Counted from the stretch's first letter, positions 35,198 through 44,350 are shown. The stretch: 64,000 nucleotides of DNA from Methanobrevibacter sp. (GCF_017940815.1 NZ_JAGAXX010000051.1:1-64000), one strand, 5' to 3'. Numbers and translations: made by a program. Notes: a model not told the origin generated them from the sequence alone.

Positions 35198-35689
35198 TCA
35201 AAATGAAACATTGCACTTAAAATTCATCTCATCAATTATCTTTTGAAGATATTTCTTTTTCAAAACAAATTCCCGTTTGTTTGCCATCCTGTCACTGTTT
35301 GGCTGTGTCACTTTTTCATTCAATCTTGAAGCTCCAAGATAATTGGTGTCCCCTTCAGTCAACTTATGGGCTTCACCACAATCGATGGCCTTTTTGATGA
35401 GATAATAATCATTAAAAAGAATGTCAAAGTCATTGCTTAAATAATAAAATTCCAAATCTGTAACGATATCATCGTGATACCATACAATTAAAATCGAATC
35501 ATATCTGAACAGTTCAGAAAAGGAAATCAGGTTGAAATAGTCAATGTCTGCAAGCTTGAACTTTGATGAGGGAAAGCGCTTGCCACAGTGCTTGGTGTCA
35601 TACTCCAAAAGAGCTAAAAAAAAGTTATTTGATTCATCCAAACAGATGTCATTAACATTTTTGCCAATCAACTGTTCAAATGAATCCAT
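35198..35689 (-). CDS. MutH/Sau3AI-like DNA-binding domain protein (tentative)
   Basis: A 163-residue protein. The C-terminal half has KLTEGDTNYLGAS, then QPNSDRMANKREFVLKKKYLQKIID. From memory this resembles the LxEGDTxYLGA...QP...AxxRAFxLKxxYM pattern of the Sau3AI/MutH family C-terminal domain, which binds DNA but does not cut. No catalytic D-ExK pair is obvious and no DNA methylase is nearby. ATG 35689 is chosen over an upstream TTG. It starts 10 bases after npdG, so it is in that operon. A specialised DNA-binding role or a restriction remnant is possible. Confidence 0.4.
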   Translation of the reverse strand: MDSFEQLIGKNVNDICLDESNNFFLALLEYDTKHCGKRFPSSKFKLADIDYFNLISFSELFRYDSILIVWYHDDIVTDLEFYYLSNDFDILFNDYYLIKKAIDCGEAHKLTEGDTNYLGASRLNEKVTQPNSDRMANKREFVLKKKYLQKIIDEMNFKCNVSF

Positions 35690-35699
35690 ATGAATCAAT

Positions 35700-36389
35700 T
35701 TAGTCCTTGTCTAAAGCAGGAATTCCAGTAATTCTTAATCCGCCATAGTGGGATTTGTACTTGATGTTCAATCCGATTAACAATGGAGTGATTTTTTCAA
35801 TGATTCTTGCTTTTTCCAAAATTCCACAGTCTATTGTTTTGATTCCTGGAATCTTGTCGATAATTTCAGCTGCTGTTGCTTTTGCATCAGCGTCGTCACC
35901 TGCAATCAAACAGTCACAGTCGATTTCTTCTGGGATGTTTGCAAGGTGGGAGTTTGAGATGTTACAGAATGCACAGATAACCTTTGCACCGGTTCCTTCC
36001 AAAATGGAAGCGGTTCTTTCTGCAGCAGATCCTTCCATCAAGTCAATGAAACGGAATGGTTTTCCACCAATAGCTGTTTCCAATGGAACTGTTGCGTCCA
36101 TGACGATTTTGTCCTTACAGAATTCCTTTATTCCTTCTATTGTAGGTTTTTGAGCTGCTAATGGTACTGTGATGATCAATACATCACCTTCACGTGCTGC
36201 ATCTTCATTTGCCATACCAACCATGTTTGACAAATCATAATCAGCTAAGTCCTCTTTTGCTTTAGCGACAACATCTAATGCTTTTTCTTCTTTTCTTGAA
36301 CCTACAATTACATCCACACCAGCAATAGCCAATCTTTCAGCAATTCCAAGTCCTTGAGGTCCTGTTCCACCAATTATACTTACTTTCAT
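35700..36389 (-). CDS. npdG: F420H2:NADP+ oxidoreductase
   Basis: A 229-residue NADPH-dependent F420 reductase. VSIIGGTGPQGLGIAERLAIAG is the NADP-binding loop, followed by VIVGSRKEEKA, in which Ser-Arg-Lys contact the 2'-phosphate. VLIITVPLAAQ and DATVPL are typical of archaeal Fno/NpdG. It moves hydride between F420H2 and NADP+, supplying NADPH for biosynthesis. SD AGGAGATGA is upstream. It lies between the DUF2284 gene and the Sau3AI-like gene in one operon. Confidence 0.93.
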   Translation of the reverse strand: MKVSIIGGTGPQGLGIAERLAIAGVDVIVGSRKEEKALDVVAKAKEDLADYDLSNMVGMANEDAAREGDVLIITVPLAAQKPTIEGIKEFCKDKIVMDATVPLETAIGGKPFRFIDLMEGSAAERTASILEGTGAKVICAFCNISNSHLANIPEEIDCDCLIAGDDADAKATAAEIIDKIPGIKTIDCGILEKARIIEKITPLLIGLNIKYKSHYGGLRITGIPALDKD

Positions 36390-36400
36390 TTTGTCATCTC

Positions 36401-36952
36401 CTATTTTTTATCATATAATAATCCGCCAACGAATATCAGATATTCAGGCAGTTTACCATCATGAGCATATTGGATTTTATAGCCAAAAATATCTTCAACG
36501 GTTCGATCCACATCAGCACCGAGAGCTTCAAGCGGATATCTCATTTTAAATGGCATTTTACAGAGCATGCCGAATTCCCTTGTGCATCTCATGCACAGGT
36601 TGCACTTTCCTAAAAACAGTCCTTGAGAGTCCTGATTCTCCAACACATAGATATCGTTCATCAATCTTCCTTTAATGCGTTCGAATCTTTTCAGGACAAA
36701 TTCCAATTCCTGTTCCTCGAAAGTGTGCGCCAATTCTTCCTCTGAAAAATCAATTTTAAAAGCAATAATCTTAAGTTTATTGAAAGAGTGCCATAACTCA
36801 TCTACATCAAAGTCAAAAGGAGGGTAGCTCCAGTTGTACCCGAGCATTTCCTGTTCCTCGATGCAGAGCTTTGAGAACTTTTCAAAATCAACATAATTGT
36901 TATAGTACTCCTCAACATCCACATCTGCAGTGAGTTTTTTAATCTCTGACAT
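36401..36952 (-). CDS. DUF2284 metal-binding protein
   Basis: A 183-residue protein matching DUF2284 (PF10050). The core is CNLCMRCTREFGMLCKMP, a CX2CX2CX7C set, followed by the typical RYPLEALGADV. An N-terminal GYNWSYPPF replaces the family's usual NWSCPP, so one Cys is missing. It probably binds an Fe-S cluster or metal. It is first gene of the npdG operon, suggesting an electron-transfer role. Confidence 0.75.
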   Translation of the reverse strand: MSEIKKLTADVDVEEYYNNYVDFEKFSKLCIEEQEMLGYNWSYPPFDFDVDELWHSFNKLKIIAFKIDFSEEELAHTFEEQELEFVLKRFERIKGRLMNDIYVLENQDSQGLFLGKCNLCMRCTREFGMLCKMPFKMRYPLEALGADVDRTVEDIFGYKIQYAHDGKLPEYLIFVGGLLYDKK

Positions 36953-36997
36953 GGTTAATAGTATATAAATTGAATATAATAAAACTTTCTATGAAAA

Positions 36998-37342
36998 TTA
37001 TCCATCAATCGCACGATTAATTTTAATTTTTTTAGAATTATAACCAATAGCCTTGTTCGCATTGTTTAGGGATTGCTTAAGAGTCTTGACAATTGCATTC
37101 AACAATTCATCATCGAAATCAATAGTATCCTGACCTTTAAATTCACAGTATTTTGAAATCTTTTCATCTTCCAAAAATGCAATATATTCCTCCCAGCCAT
37201 AGGATATCTCTTCAAGAATTGTTTTTGCATCTATCAACTTGTCATTAAGCTCAACAGCCTTTCTAAATGCTTCCTTTTCAATTGGCTTGTAATCGTTCAA
37301 GTTTTCGTTTTCAAAATCATATAAAGTTTTTTCACTCATCAT
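36998..37342 (-). CDS. Small acidic helical protein of unknown function
   Basis: A 114-residue acidic, helix-rich protein (EKEAFRKAVELNDKLIDAKTILEEI) with no recognised family; weak resemblance to DUF4298 proteins only. The start is ATG ATG; either may be used. A TATA box lies about 25 bases upstream, so the mRNA is probably leaderless. The TTTAGG-N4-CCTAAA palindrome sits between TATA and ATG. Confidence 0.55.
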   Translation of the reverse strand: MMSEKTLYDFENENLNDYKPIEKEAFRKAVELNDKLIDAKTILEEISYGWEEYIAFLEDEKISKYCEFKGQDTIDFDDELLNAIVKTLKQSLNNANKAIGYNSKKIKINRAIDG

Positions 37343-37348
37343 ATCACT

Positions 37349-37364
37349 TTTAGGTTTACCTAAA
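37349..37364. promoter_or_regulatory. Operator-like palindrome TTTAGGTTTACCTAAA
   Basis: A third copy of the motif at 4649 and 6808. Here it lies 7 bases upstream of the first ATG of the gene at 36998, just downstream of its TATA box (about 37365-37372, minus strand), where a bound repressor would block initiation. Confidence 0.5.
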
Positions 37365-37410
37365 TATAAATTATATCTTTAAATATATTAATATTATGTA
37401 AAAAAAGAAA

Positions 37411-38763
37411 TCATCTTACAATGTACTGGCCAGGATTGAGGAAATCATCCAAGAATTCCAAATCTATCTCTTCAACATCAATGAATTCAAAAGTGTTGAT
37501 CAGGTTCTTCTTAAGGTTCTTTCCAACCTTGATAAGTCCAATGTTTTCTTTTGTAAAGATATGGGAAATCAAGTCCTCAGCCTTGCTGAATTCCCTTTTT
37601 TGCATATGGACTAAAAAATCGCCTTCAATATAACAGTTTTCACGACCATATTTTGCAGCAAAGTTTTCACATGCCTTTGTGATGAATACCTTAGGACCCT
37701 TATTCACCTTAACATCATTTAATCTGGAGGATGCCATTTCTAGAAGGATTACACACTTTATAATCTCATCACTCCAATAATCAGCCTTGAAAACGTTGAA
37801 CTCCTCACTGTTCAGCTTTCTTTCAAGAGCTTCACAGGTCTTTCTAAGCTGGGGATGAAGGGTGTCCAACGGCATGTCAGGAATGTCAAACCTGAAAGCA
37901 ATCAGGTCGCTGTTTCTTAACTTGAATTCGTTTAAGAGTTCCTCCTGATTCAAATCACGTTTTAAAGGATAGAAATAGTCCTTCTTATTATCACCAAAAA
38001 TGTAATTTCTAGCAGATTGGATGAATTCCGCCATCTTATCCAATCTCAAGGCAGCACCTACATTCCTGTTTTTATCTGTAGGGTCTATGACAATCAGAGG
38101 ATCCTTGAATAATTGGGAAGTGCCATAATCCATCAAATCTATTACCTCACCATATTTCCAGTTGATTGCGGATTTTAATGTGTCTTCAAAAGAACCGTAA
38201 TTAATGATAAGAAGCTCACAAAGATAACCTGCAAAGCCACCAACCTTAAACTCAGAACCGTATGTTCCGGTCATTGCCATGAAACGTTTCAAAAGCAATA
38301 CCTCATCCTGCTGGGATTCGGCCAAATTCTCCTTGACATAACGGGTATGAAGAATTGTCCGGTCGACAGCGGATTTGAGTTCACTTCCATTTTCAATTGC
38401 ATAGCATGGAACAATATCCACCTCACAGTCCTCAATTTCAGTTGTAATGTATGGGTGTGATGCGAAGTGTCTCTGTGCTTCACTTCCAAATTCATCACAG
38501 CATAATTGAGCCAATTCGAGACCTTTTTCTTTTAGATATTTTTTATCAGTATTCAATGGAAATGCTATGAAGATATCAATGTCTGACTTTCCCTTAAGGG
38601 CAGTGTTTTTTGAAACAGAACCGACCAAGGTCACATTTGCATCAATGTTTCTACTGTCACACTCCTTCTGAAGGAAGCTCATGACATTGGATGAGACCTC
38701 ATCAATGTGTCTTTTTTCTTCCAATGTTGGTTTGATATCTTTTAAAATAGCTTCATAATCCAT
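37411..38763 (-). CDS. cca: CCA tRNA nucleotidyltransferase, archaeal class I
   Basis: A 450-residue enzyme that adds or repairs the 3'-CCA of tRNA using CTP and ATP. The nucleotidyltransferase site is GSVSKNTALKGKSDIDIFI (Gly-Ser and the DxD pair), with the third Asp in CEVDIVPCYA. Length and order fit archaeal class I. ATG 38763 is chosen; an in-frame TTG at 38778 lies inside the upstream gene. It is last in the operon aroA'-aroB'-thpR-cca, 4 bases after thpR. Confidence 0.93.
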   Translation of the reverse strand: MDYEAILKDIKPTLEEKRHIDEVSSNVMSFLQKECDSRNIDANVTLVGSVSKNTALKGKSDIDIFIAFPLNTDKKYLKEKGLELAQLCCDEFGSEAQRHFASHPYITTEIEDCEVDIVPCYAIENGSELKSAVDRTILHTRYVKENLAESQQDEVLLLKRFMAMTGTYGSEFKVGGFAGYLCELLIINYGSFEDTLKSAINWKYGEVIDLMDYGTSQLFKDPLIVIDPTDKNRNVGAALRLDKMAEFIQSARNYIFGDNKKDYFYPLKRDLNQEELLNEFKLRNSDLIAFRFDIPDMPLDTLHPQLRKTCEALERKLNSEEFNVFKADYWSDEIIKCVILLEMASSRLNDVKVNKGPKVFITKACENFAAKYGRENCYIEGDFLVHMQKREFSKAEDLISHIFTKENIGLIKVGKNLKKNLINTFEFIDVEEIDLEFLDDFLNPGQYIVR

Positions 38764-38767
38764 ATAA

Positions 38768-39325
38768 TCACAATTCAAATATTTCTACATCATCATATAT
38801 TGGTCCGGCTGGAGTTAATTTTGACTTTTTAAGAGATATGCTGTTTACTTCCATCTCGCCAATTTCAAATTCTTCAAATTCCTCAATGGTTGACTTGACT
38901 TGATTCTTGTTTTTTCCTGATTTCATACGTCCTATTGTCAAATGTGTTGAGAATTTCTTGTCCTTGTCAAATCCCAATTTGACAAATTCCTTATCGAGCT
39001 TATCATGCAATTCCTTTAAGACAGTGTCATCATCAATGCCCACCCAAATGACCTTTATGCGGTTTGTGTTTGGAAATGCACCACAGCCTTTGATTTTAAT
39101 GTTGAATGGTTCAAATTCACTTACAACCCTTGAGATTGCATCCTTCAATACATCCAAACCATTGGTATCGATATCGCCGAAGAATTTCAATGTCAAGTGC
39201 AGATTCTGCAACTCAACATATTTGATTCTGGTATCGATTTTCTTAAATTCACGGATGACCTTGTTTATTTTTGGCTTTAGGTCATCATCCAAATCAATAG
39301 CTAAAAACGCTCTAATTTCAGACAT
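38768..39325 (-). CDS. thpR: RNA 2',3'-cyclic phosphodiesterase (ThpR/LigT)
   Basis: A 185-residue 2H phosphoesterase. The two HxT motifs are HLTLKFFG (His43) and HLTIGRM. It hydrolyses 2',3'-cyclic ends of RNA and was first described from tRNA half joining, which fits its place before cca. ATG 39325 is preferred to GTG 39331 because AGGTG lies about 5 bases upstream of the ATG. Confidence 0.9.
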   Translation of the reverse strand: MSEIRAFLAIDLDDDLKPKINKVIREFKKIDTRIKYVELQNLHLTLKFFGDIDTNGLDVLKDAISRVVSEFEPFNIKIKGCGAFPNTNRIKVIWVGIDDDTVLKELHDKLDKEFVKLGFDKDKKFSTHLTIGRMKSGKNKNQVKSTIEEFEEFEIGEMEVNSISLKKSKLTPAGPIYDDVEIFEL

Positions 39326-39333
39326 CCACACAC

Positions 39334-40464
39334 CTATTGTTCAATAATTGTTTCATCAATGGCTATTCCAAAGTGACGTGCACTGGTTTCGATGTAAACC
39401 TTTACCTTGTCACCAGGCTTTACGTCAGCCACTGACAACGGTTCGTTATTTTCATCGACAATTCTGATAGTTTCAGCATTCTGAAGCAATGTCCTTATGG
39501 TCTGGCCTTCATATTCGGCCTCAATCAATATCAACGGACGTCTTTCTATCTTGCTTCTTCCGACATAGGCAGTTCTTGTTTCACCTTCGGTATTGACAAT
39601 CAACACCTCATCTCCTGCAACAAGTTCTGATAGGTATCTTGTTTTGTTTCCTGGAACCATAACATATGCTTGAACAGGACCCGCATTAACCCTGAACGGA
39701 CGGGATGCCACATATTCGCTTTCAAGAGATTCAGAATGCACTAAAAACATTGATTTTGAATAAGAACCAATGAGCATTCCTTCACCAGGCTTCATCATGT
39801 CAGTTGTATCTACACATACCCGGTCTCCTGATCCTAAAGGTTTTACATTAGTTACTGTTGCAGTCTTCAATTCATATTTTGCCTGTGATGCCTCAACTAC
39901 TTCCTGTGCGATTTTTTTGATGTTGTTGAAGTCGTTTGCCTCAAATATCACTCCATCGGTTCCGTGCTCCAATGTCTCCAATGCCACGCGTGCACCGTCA
40001 AGGTCACGGACAGCAGCAATAATTTGAACATCCTCCTTTTGCAGGTCTGCAATGATGTTTTCCAATGGAATGATAGTCCAATCGGTTCCGATTAAAATGA
40101 TATAGTCAACAATCGGACCTAACTTTACAGCCAGTTGCTCATGTGCCTTATCGGTGATTTTTATATAGGCACATACTTGTTTTCCTTCGCTTTTTGCTTT
40201 TTTTGCATCTGCAATGTCTTTTGAATCGATGAAGTCCTCATTCAATTCAACAAAGCCGTCTCCTTCACCGTTGATTCCGACAAGATAAATGTCTGCATCG
40301 TCGCTGTTTGCAATGATTTTGACGTTTCCCAACTTGCGAATGTTTTCAATGTCATCAAAATCAAGGACATGGTCAATTCCGGATTCCAATGCGGTGGTAA
40401 TCATTTCCTTTTTATCGTCCCATAATTCATCAGGAGTACTTATCCAAGCGAATTTGTTTTGCAT
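39334..40464 (-). CDS. 3-dehydroquinate synthase II (archaeal)
   Basis: A 376-residue enzyme that oxidatively deaminates and cyclises ADTH to 3-dehydroquinate with NAD+, the archaeal replacement for AroB. Recognised by [51 protein letters not shown] and the C-terminal [24 protein letters not shown] is 6 bases before ATG. It directly follows the ADTH synthase gene, its pathway partner, so it sits in an aromatic amino acid precursor operon. Confidence 0.93.
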   Translation of the reverse strand: MQNKFAWISTPDELWDDKKEMITTALESGIDHVLDFDDIENIRKLGNVKIIANSDDADIYLVGINGEGDGFVELNEDFIDSKDIADAKKAKSEGKQVCAYIKITDKAHEQLAVKLGPIVDYIILIGTDWTIIPLENIIADLQKEDVQIIAAVRDLDGARVALETLEHGTDGVIFEANDFNNIKKIAQEVVEASQAKYELKTATVTNVKPLGSGDRVCVDTTDMMKPGEGMLIGSYSKSMFLVHSESLESEYVASRPFRVNAGPVQAYVMVPGNKTRYLSELVAGDEVLIVNTEGETRTAYVGRSKIERRPLILIEAEYEGQTIRTLLQNAETIRIVDENNEPLSVADVKPGDKVKVYIETSARHFGIAIDETIIEQ

Positions 40465-40473
40465 TAAATCACC

Positions 40474-41265
40474 TTATTTCAAGAATTCCAAAGCTTCTTC
40501 CACTTCTAGGTCATGGTGAACAACTTCAGATATTGCACGGGTAATCTTTCCAGGGTTTTCAGCTTGGAACAGGTTACGGCCAAATGCAACTCCAGCTCCA
40601 CCAACTTCAAGTGAATCTTTAACCATTTGTAATAATTCCTCATCAGTTTCAACTTTAGGGCCACCTGCAATTACAACAGGAACAATTGCTCCTTCAACGA
40701 CTTCTTTGAATGAGTCAGGGTCTCCTGTGTAGTTGGTTTTGACGATGTCCACTCCAAGCTCTGATCCTACACGTGCAGCATGTTTCACGAATTCAACGTC
40801 ATGTTCATTATCCACTTTTTGGCCTCTTGGGTACATCATTGCTAAAAGTGGCATTCCCCAGTAGTCGCAAGTTTCAGCTATTTTACCTAATTCCTGAAGC
40901 ATTTGGCTTTCAGTGTCAGAACCGAGGTTCACATGAATGGAAACCGCATCAGCACCGAGTTGAATAGCTTTTTCAACACTTGTTACTGTAACCTTATCAT
41001 TTGGATCTGGTGCAAGGGAAGTACTTGCGGACAAGTGTACAATCAATCCGATGTCCTCACCGTAACCACGGTGTCCTTGTTGCACGATTCCCTTGTGCAT
41101 TAGGATTGCATCTGCCCCTCCCTGGGAGATGCTTTCAACTGTCTCATCCATGTCAATAATTCCAGGTATAGGACCGCTGGATACACCATGGTCCATAGGT
41201 GCAATTACTGTTCTTTTTGTATTTCTGTTAATGATTCTTTCTAAACGAATCTTTTTACCTATCAT
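40474..41265 (-). CDS. 2-amino-3,7-dideoxy-D-threo-hept-6-ulosonate (ADTH) synthase
   Basis: A 263-residue class I aldolase-fold enzyme that makes ADTH from 6-deoxy-5-ketofructose 1-phosphate and aspartate semialdehyde. [16 protein letters not shown] near residue 21 is the N-terminal signature. [10 protein letters not shown] carries the Schiff-base Lys, and VVIAGGPK and [10 protein letters not shown] form the phosphate site. SD GAGGTAA precedes ATG. It is first gene of the operon. Confidence 0.93.
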   Translation of the reverse strand: MIGKKIRLERIINRNTKRTVIAPMDHGVSSGPIPGIIDMDETVESISQGGADAILMHKGIVQQGHRGYGEDIGLIVHLSASTSLAPDPNDKVTVTSVEKAIQLGADAVSIHVNLGSDTESQMLQELGKIAETCDYWGMPLLAMMYPRGQKVDNEHDVEFVKHAARVGSELGVDIVKTNYTGDPDSFKEVVEGAIVPVVIAGGPKVETDEELLQMVKDSLEVGGAGVAFGRNLFQAENPGKITRAISEVVHHDLEVEEALEFLK

Positions 41266-41471
41266 ATTTATTACCTCAATTATAATTTTGTTATAATGTT
41301 ATATAATATTAATTGTACAAAAGAATACAATTTGATAAATAAATTTAATTGAATACTTAATAAAAAATATAAAAATTTAAACAAAAATAGATAATAATTG
41401 ATTATTATTATTTAAAACGAATCAATTTACAACTATCTTTTATACAGAAGAAATAATTAATAAAAAAAAGT

Positions 41472-41497
41472 ATAAGAAAAAAATGATTTTTTCTTAT
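41472..41497 (-). terminator. Terminator at the stop of the 41497 surface protein gene
   Basis: ATAAGAAAAAA (41472-41482) pairs perfectly over 11 bp with 41487-41497, with a 4-nt loop. It is followed on the minus strand by an eight-T run. Confidence 0.6.
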
Positions 41498-42270
41498 TAA
41501 ATTGTCACATAGATTATCCTTACCTTGATGGCAACATACCTATTTGAATAGTCCTTATCAGGATATTCCCATTTTCCATCATCAAAATCTGAGTAATCCA
41601 CCTTTTTAACTATTTTGCCGGTAGCCTTATTTTTCAGATAGAAAACCGCCTTCATGACATTGGTTTTTTTGGCCTTGCCATTAAAGCATACCTTGATTTC
41701 CTTTTCATCATCATCGTTCTTGATTTTAACCCTCAATACATCCTTATTCCTTAATTTTTTACTGGCACCAGGTTTAAGAGTGGTAGTATGCTTTTTACCA
41801 ACGAAAATATGTGCAGTTTCCTTGAATTTTGATGAAGATTCAGCAGAAGTAATCACTACCTTATGATCTCCAAGCTTCAGATTCTTGGTGTTGAACTTTG
41901 CAATTCCTTTGGAATTGGTTTTGATAGTGTATGTTTTGCTTTTGGATTTTGTATAAATTTTTAGTTTAATGTTGAATTTCTTCAATGGTTTACTGGTATC
42001 ATCATCCTTGACTTTCACTTTAAAGTAGGAGTTCTTCTTATACACTACAACCTTATCATCAGCATCAACATCCGCATCAATCTTCTTGACCTGCTTTGTT
42101 GCTGAAGAGGTTGTTGTCGGCGCGGAAGTGCTTGCTGCCACATCCTCTTGAGCAGTATCCTGTGCATCGGAGACACCTACATCAGTAGAGTTTTCAGCCG
42201 AAACAGCACTGACACATAAAATAAGACTCAAAACAATCAGAATTGCAAGACATAATCTTTTAATGTTCTT
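41497..42270 (-). CDS. Secreted Ig-like surface protein; start codon unclear
   Basis: A secreted protein of about 257 residues with a Ser/Thr/Ala-rich stretch, an Ig-like domain (DTSKPLKKFNIKLKIYT, NSKGIAKFNTKNLKLGDH) and a basic second domain. A full signal peptide (KRLCLAILIVLSLILCVSAVSA) lies upstream of the first usable TTG (42231). The frame is open through AGGAGG (42277-42282), and the codon 6 bases after it is AAG at 42268-42270, exactly where ATG is expected. No ATG, GTG or TTG precedes the signal peptide. Either a non-canonical start is used, the start was lost by one substitution, or there is a base error. A TATA box at about 42312 fits this start. Confidence 0.6.
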   Translation of the reverse strand, partial: KNIKRLCLAILIVLSLILCVSAVSAENSTDVGVSDAQDTAQEDVAASTSAPTTTSSATKQVKKIDADVDADDKVVVYKKNSYFKVKVKDDDTSKPLKKFNIKLKIYTKSKSKTYTIKTNSKGIAKFNTKNLKLGDHKVVITSAESSSKFKETAHIFVGKKHTTTLKPGASKKLRNKDVLRVKIKNDDDEKEIKVCFNGKAKKTNVMKAVFYLKNKATGKIVKKVDYSDFDDGKWEYPDKDYSNRYVAIKVRIIYVTI

Positions 42271-42330
42271 GAAAATCCTCCTGATAATGAGTTTATATAT
42301 ACTAATATATAAATGCCCTATAAATTTTAT

Positions 42331-42347
42331 AATAAGTAAAACTTATT
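42331..42347 (-). terminator. Hairpin over the stop codon of the 42343 methyltransferase
   Basis: AATAAGT (42331-42337) and ACTTATT (42341-42347) form a 7-bp stem with a 3-nt loop, with the TAA stop in the right arm. Confidence 0.4.
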
Positions 42348-42858
42348 TTACAAAAGAGGAAGTCCACAATTCAAATTCCTTTATTTGAGGAGGAATTCCA
42401 GAGTCATGATATGATTCTAAATAGCCAAACTGAGAAACAAAACTCTCATCGCTACCTTGTGCAGAGTTGAAAAATTCCAAAATGCCCCTGTTTCTGATTA
42501 TGGTGTGGGTTGGCTTGAATGTTGACGACCAGATGTAGAATACCTTAAATACTGTATCAGGATGATATCCTCCACCCAAATCAATAGCTAAAATGTCACA
42601 GGATTGCGTTATCTGAAAAACCTTTGACAATGTGTCATGCAACCTCACATCCTCATTGATAAAGTTCACATGAGCGAGCTTTTCCATTTCAGAGGGCGCT
42701 TCCGGCGAATTATCAATGGCTATGATGTTGCATGTTTCCGGAATCCTTTTTGTGGTTCCTCCAACATGACAACCCAGTTCTATCACAGTATCGTCAGGAT
42801 TGACCAAACCCAAGATATCTTGGCGATATTTTTTAACGTCATAACTCAATTTAATCAT
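42343..42858 (-). CDS. SAM-dependent methyltransferase-fold protein next to pantoate kinase
   Basis: A 171-residue small Rossmann methyltransferase. TVIELGCHVGGTTKRIP is motif I, NIIAIDNSPE motif II, and DILAIDLGGGYHPDTVFKVFYIW the motif-IV strand. Its start overlaps the pantoate kinase stop by 8 bp, so it is coupled to CoA biosynthesis, but no methylation step of that pathway is known to need it. The motif-IV strand has the unusual DLGGGYHPD. Confidence 0.7.
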   Translation of the reverse strand: MIKLSYDVKKYRQDILGLVNPDDTVIELGCHVGGTTKRIPETCNIIAIDNSPEAPSEMEKLAHVNFINEDVRLHDTLSKVFQITQSCDILAIDLGGGYHPDTVFKVFYIWSSTFKPTHTIIRNRGILEFFNSAQGSDESFVSQFGYLESYHDSGIPPQIKEFELWTSSFVK

Positions 42859-43696
42859 AAACTATACCTACATTGTTGAGTTTATCTACATGAAGTCCTT
42901 CAATGTCTAAAGTTTTGAAGGTACTTTCATCATATGCAAATGCAAATGCAGTATTTCCAAGCATTGCCATGGAACTGCCTAAAATATTGTCCCTAGAATT
43001 AAGATAATCGACAAGTTCCTTCACTTGCCCAGACATCAATTTTGTCTCGGTGGAAAACTTGTATGAAAAGTCAAGGAAATTTCTCAGGCTGGACTTTTCC
43101 TCGAAAAACTCAAGGTATTTCAAACCGACATCTGAAATTACCTCCCCGTGATGAGGATCAGTAATTATGCTTGAAGTATCTATACTTCCAAATGTTTTCC
43201 AAGCAACATATACATCATGCTCAAAGGATTTTATCTCACCAACACCAGGAGCTCCTGAATCTGTTCTCAAGACCAAACCATGACCTGTCTGGGCAATCAC
43301 ATCTCCCAAACCTCCGCCAAGATTGACTTCAGCCATATGTGCAACTTGACCGCATAAATCTTTCGAATATCCCAAATCAAAATATTCATTCAATGCAAGG
43401 GATAAACTTAAAGCGGAAGCAGCGGATGTTCCAAATCCTGCTCCTATAGGCAACTGAATGTCCTGAGTAATCTTAAAATTAGTATCAATCTCCAAAATTC
43501 TTAAAACCTCATCAATGACTGTTGAATCCCCTTGATTAACATCAATGACAAGTTCATCAGATTTTGAGATTGTTGTTTTAACACCTTGTGAAAGTAAAAA
43601 GCCAGCGCCACATGATCCATTTTTTAGGGATATCTCATGGTTTTCAATAGTGAAAAAACCTGTGATGTGACCCGGCACGAAAACTGAATTTGACAT
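42851..43696 (-). CDS. Pantoate kinase (archaeal GHMP kinase)
   Basis: A 281-residue GHMP-family kinase that phosphorylates pantoate to 4-phosphopantoate in the archaeal CoA route. VPGHITGFFTIEN at the N-terminus, PIGAGFGTSAASALSLSLALN (the ATP loop near 92-112) and VNLGGGLGDVIAQ are typical of archaeal PoK. It is first gene of a two-gene unit with the small methyltransferase. The ketopantoate reductase-like gene at 24488 could supply its substrate. Confidence 0.9.
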   Translation of the reverse strand: MSNSVFVPGHITGFFTIENHEISLKNGSCGAGFLLSQGVKTTISKSDELVIDVNQGDSTVIDEVLRILEIDTNFKITQDIQLPIGAGFGTSAASALSLSLALNEYFDLGYSKDLCGQVAHMAEVNLGGGLGDVIAQTGHGLVLRTDSGAPGVGEIKSFEHDVYVAWKTFGSIDTSSIITDPHHGEVISDVGLKYLEFFEEKSSLRNFLDFSYKFSTETKLMSGQVKELVDYLNSRDNILGSSMAMLGNTAFAFAYDESTFKTLDIEGLHVDKLNNVGIVYD

Positions 43697-43721
43697 AATT
43701 AATATTATATCTTTGGTTTAA

Positions 43722-44266
43722 TTAAAATTTTTGACCGATTTCATAAGCCTTCTTAAGGTCGTCTTCGACCTTGTCTGCATCGCCAATGAACTTGACACCT
43801 GCAACTTCCAATGTTTCTATGTATTCAAGTTCGGTGTTGTTCATGAATGGCTGGGCTTCGGTTAGCCTGATGTAAGGCTCATAGATGTCCTTGTCCGGAA
43901 ATGCATGTGTAAAAATCATCGCAGCCTTTCCGTTGAATTTCTTATCAGGATTGTTGAAAATTGAATAGAATCTGTCAATTATTGTCTTTGCCTGTGCAGT
44001 CATCTGTCCAAAGTATATCGGTGATGCAAGAATTACACCAGCACCTTCCGCCAACTGGTCGATAATTTCAGTACCATCATCATCAAATCTGCAGTCCTTA
44101 CCTTTAGCACAGATTTCACAACCGCTGCAGGATTTATGTCCAAGCCTTGAAGGAAATATTTCTTGACTTCATGGCCATTGTCTTCAGCCCCTTTAATCAT
44201 CTCATCCAAAACACGATTTGTATTGCCCCTTTTTCTGGGACTTCCTTGTAACGCTAAAATTTTCAT
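43722..44266 (-). pseudogene. Frameshifted iron-sulfur flavoprotein (Isf) paralogue
   Basis: The N-terminal part (44266 down to about 44129) reads MKILALQGSPRKRGNTNRV... in one frame. The C-terminal part (GAGVILASPIYFGQMTAQ...KAYEIGQKF) continues in another. Restoring one base after CCT at 44129-44131 would give PCSGCEICAKGKDC, the same CX2CX2CX5C cluster motif as the intact copy at 1194. The rest of the reading frame is well kept, so the lesion is recent, is a sequence error, or is bypassed by frameshifting. Together the parts would encode about 181 residues. Confidence 0.8.
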
Positions 44267-44335
44267 ATTACTACCTCTCTTAATAATTAATTGAAAAAAT
44301 GTATTTAAAATTAACTAAAAAAAAAGAAAAAGATA

Positions 44336-44350
44336 GGAGCATGACGCTCC
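44336..44350 (-). terminator. Terminator of the 44358 surface protein gene
   Basis: GGAGC-ATGAC-GCTCC, a perfect GC-rich stem with a 5-nt loop. It lies 7 bases past the stop and is followed on the minus strand by a long T tract. Confidence 0.7.
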
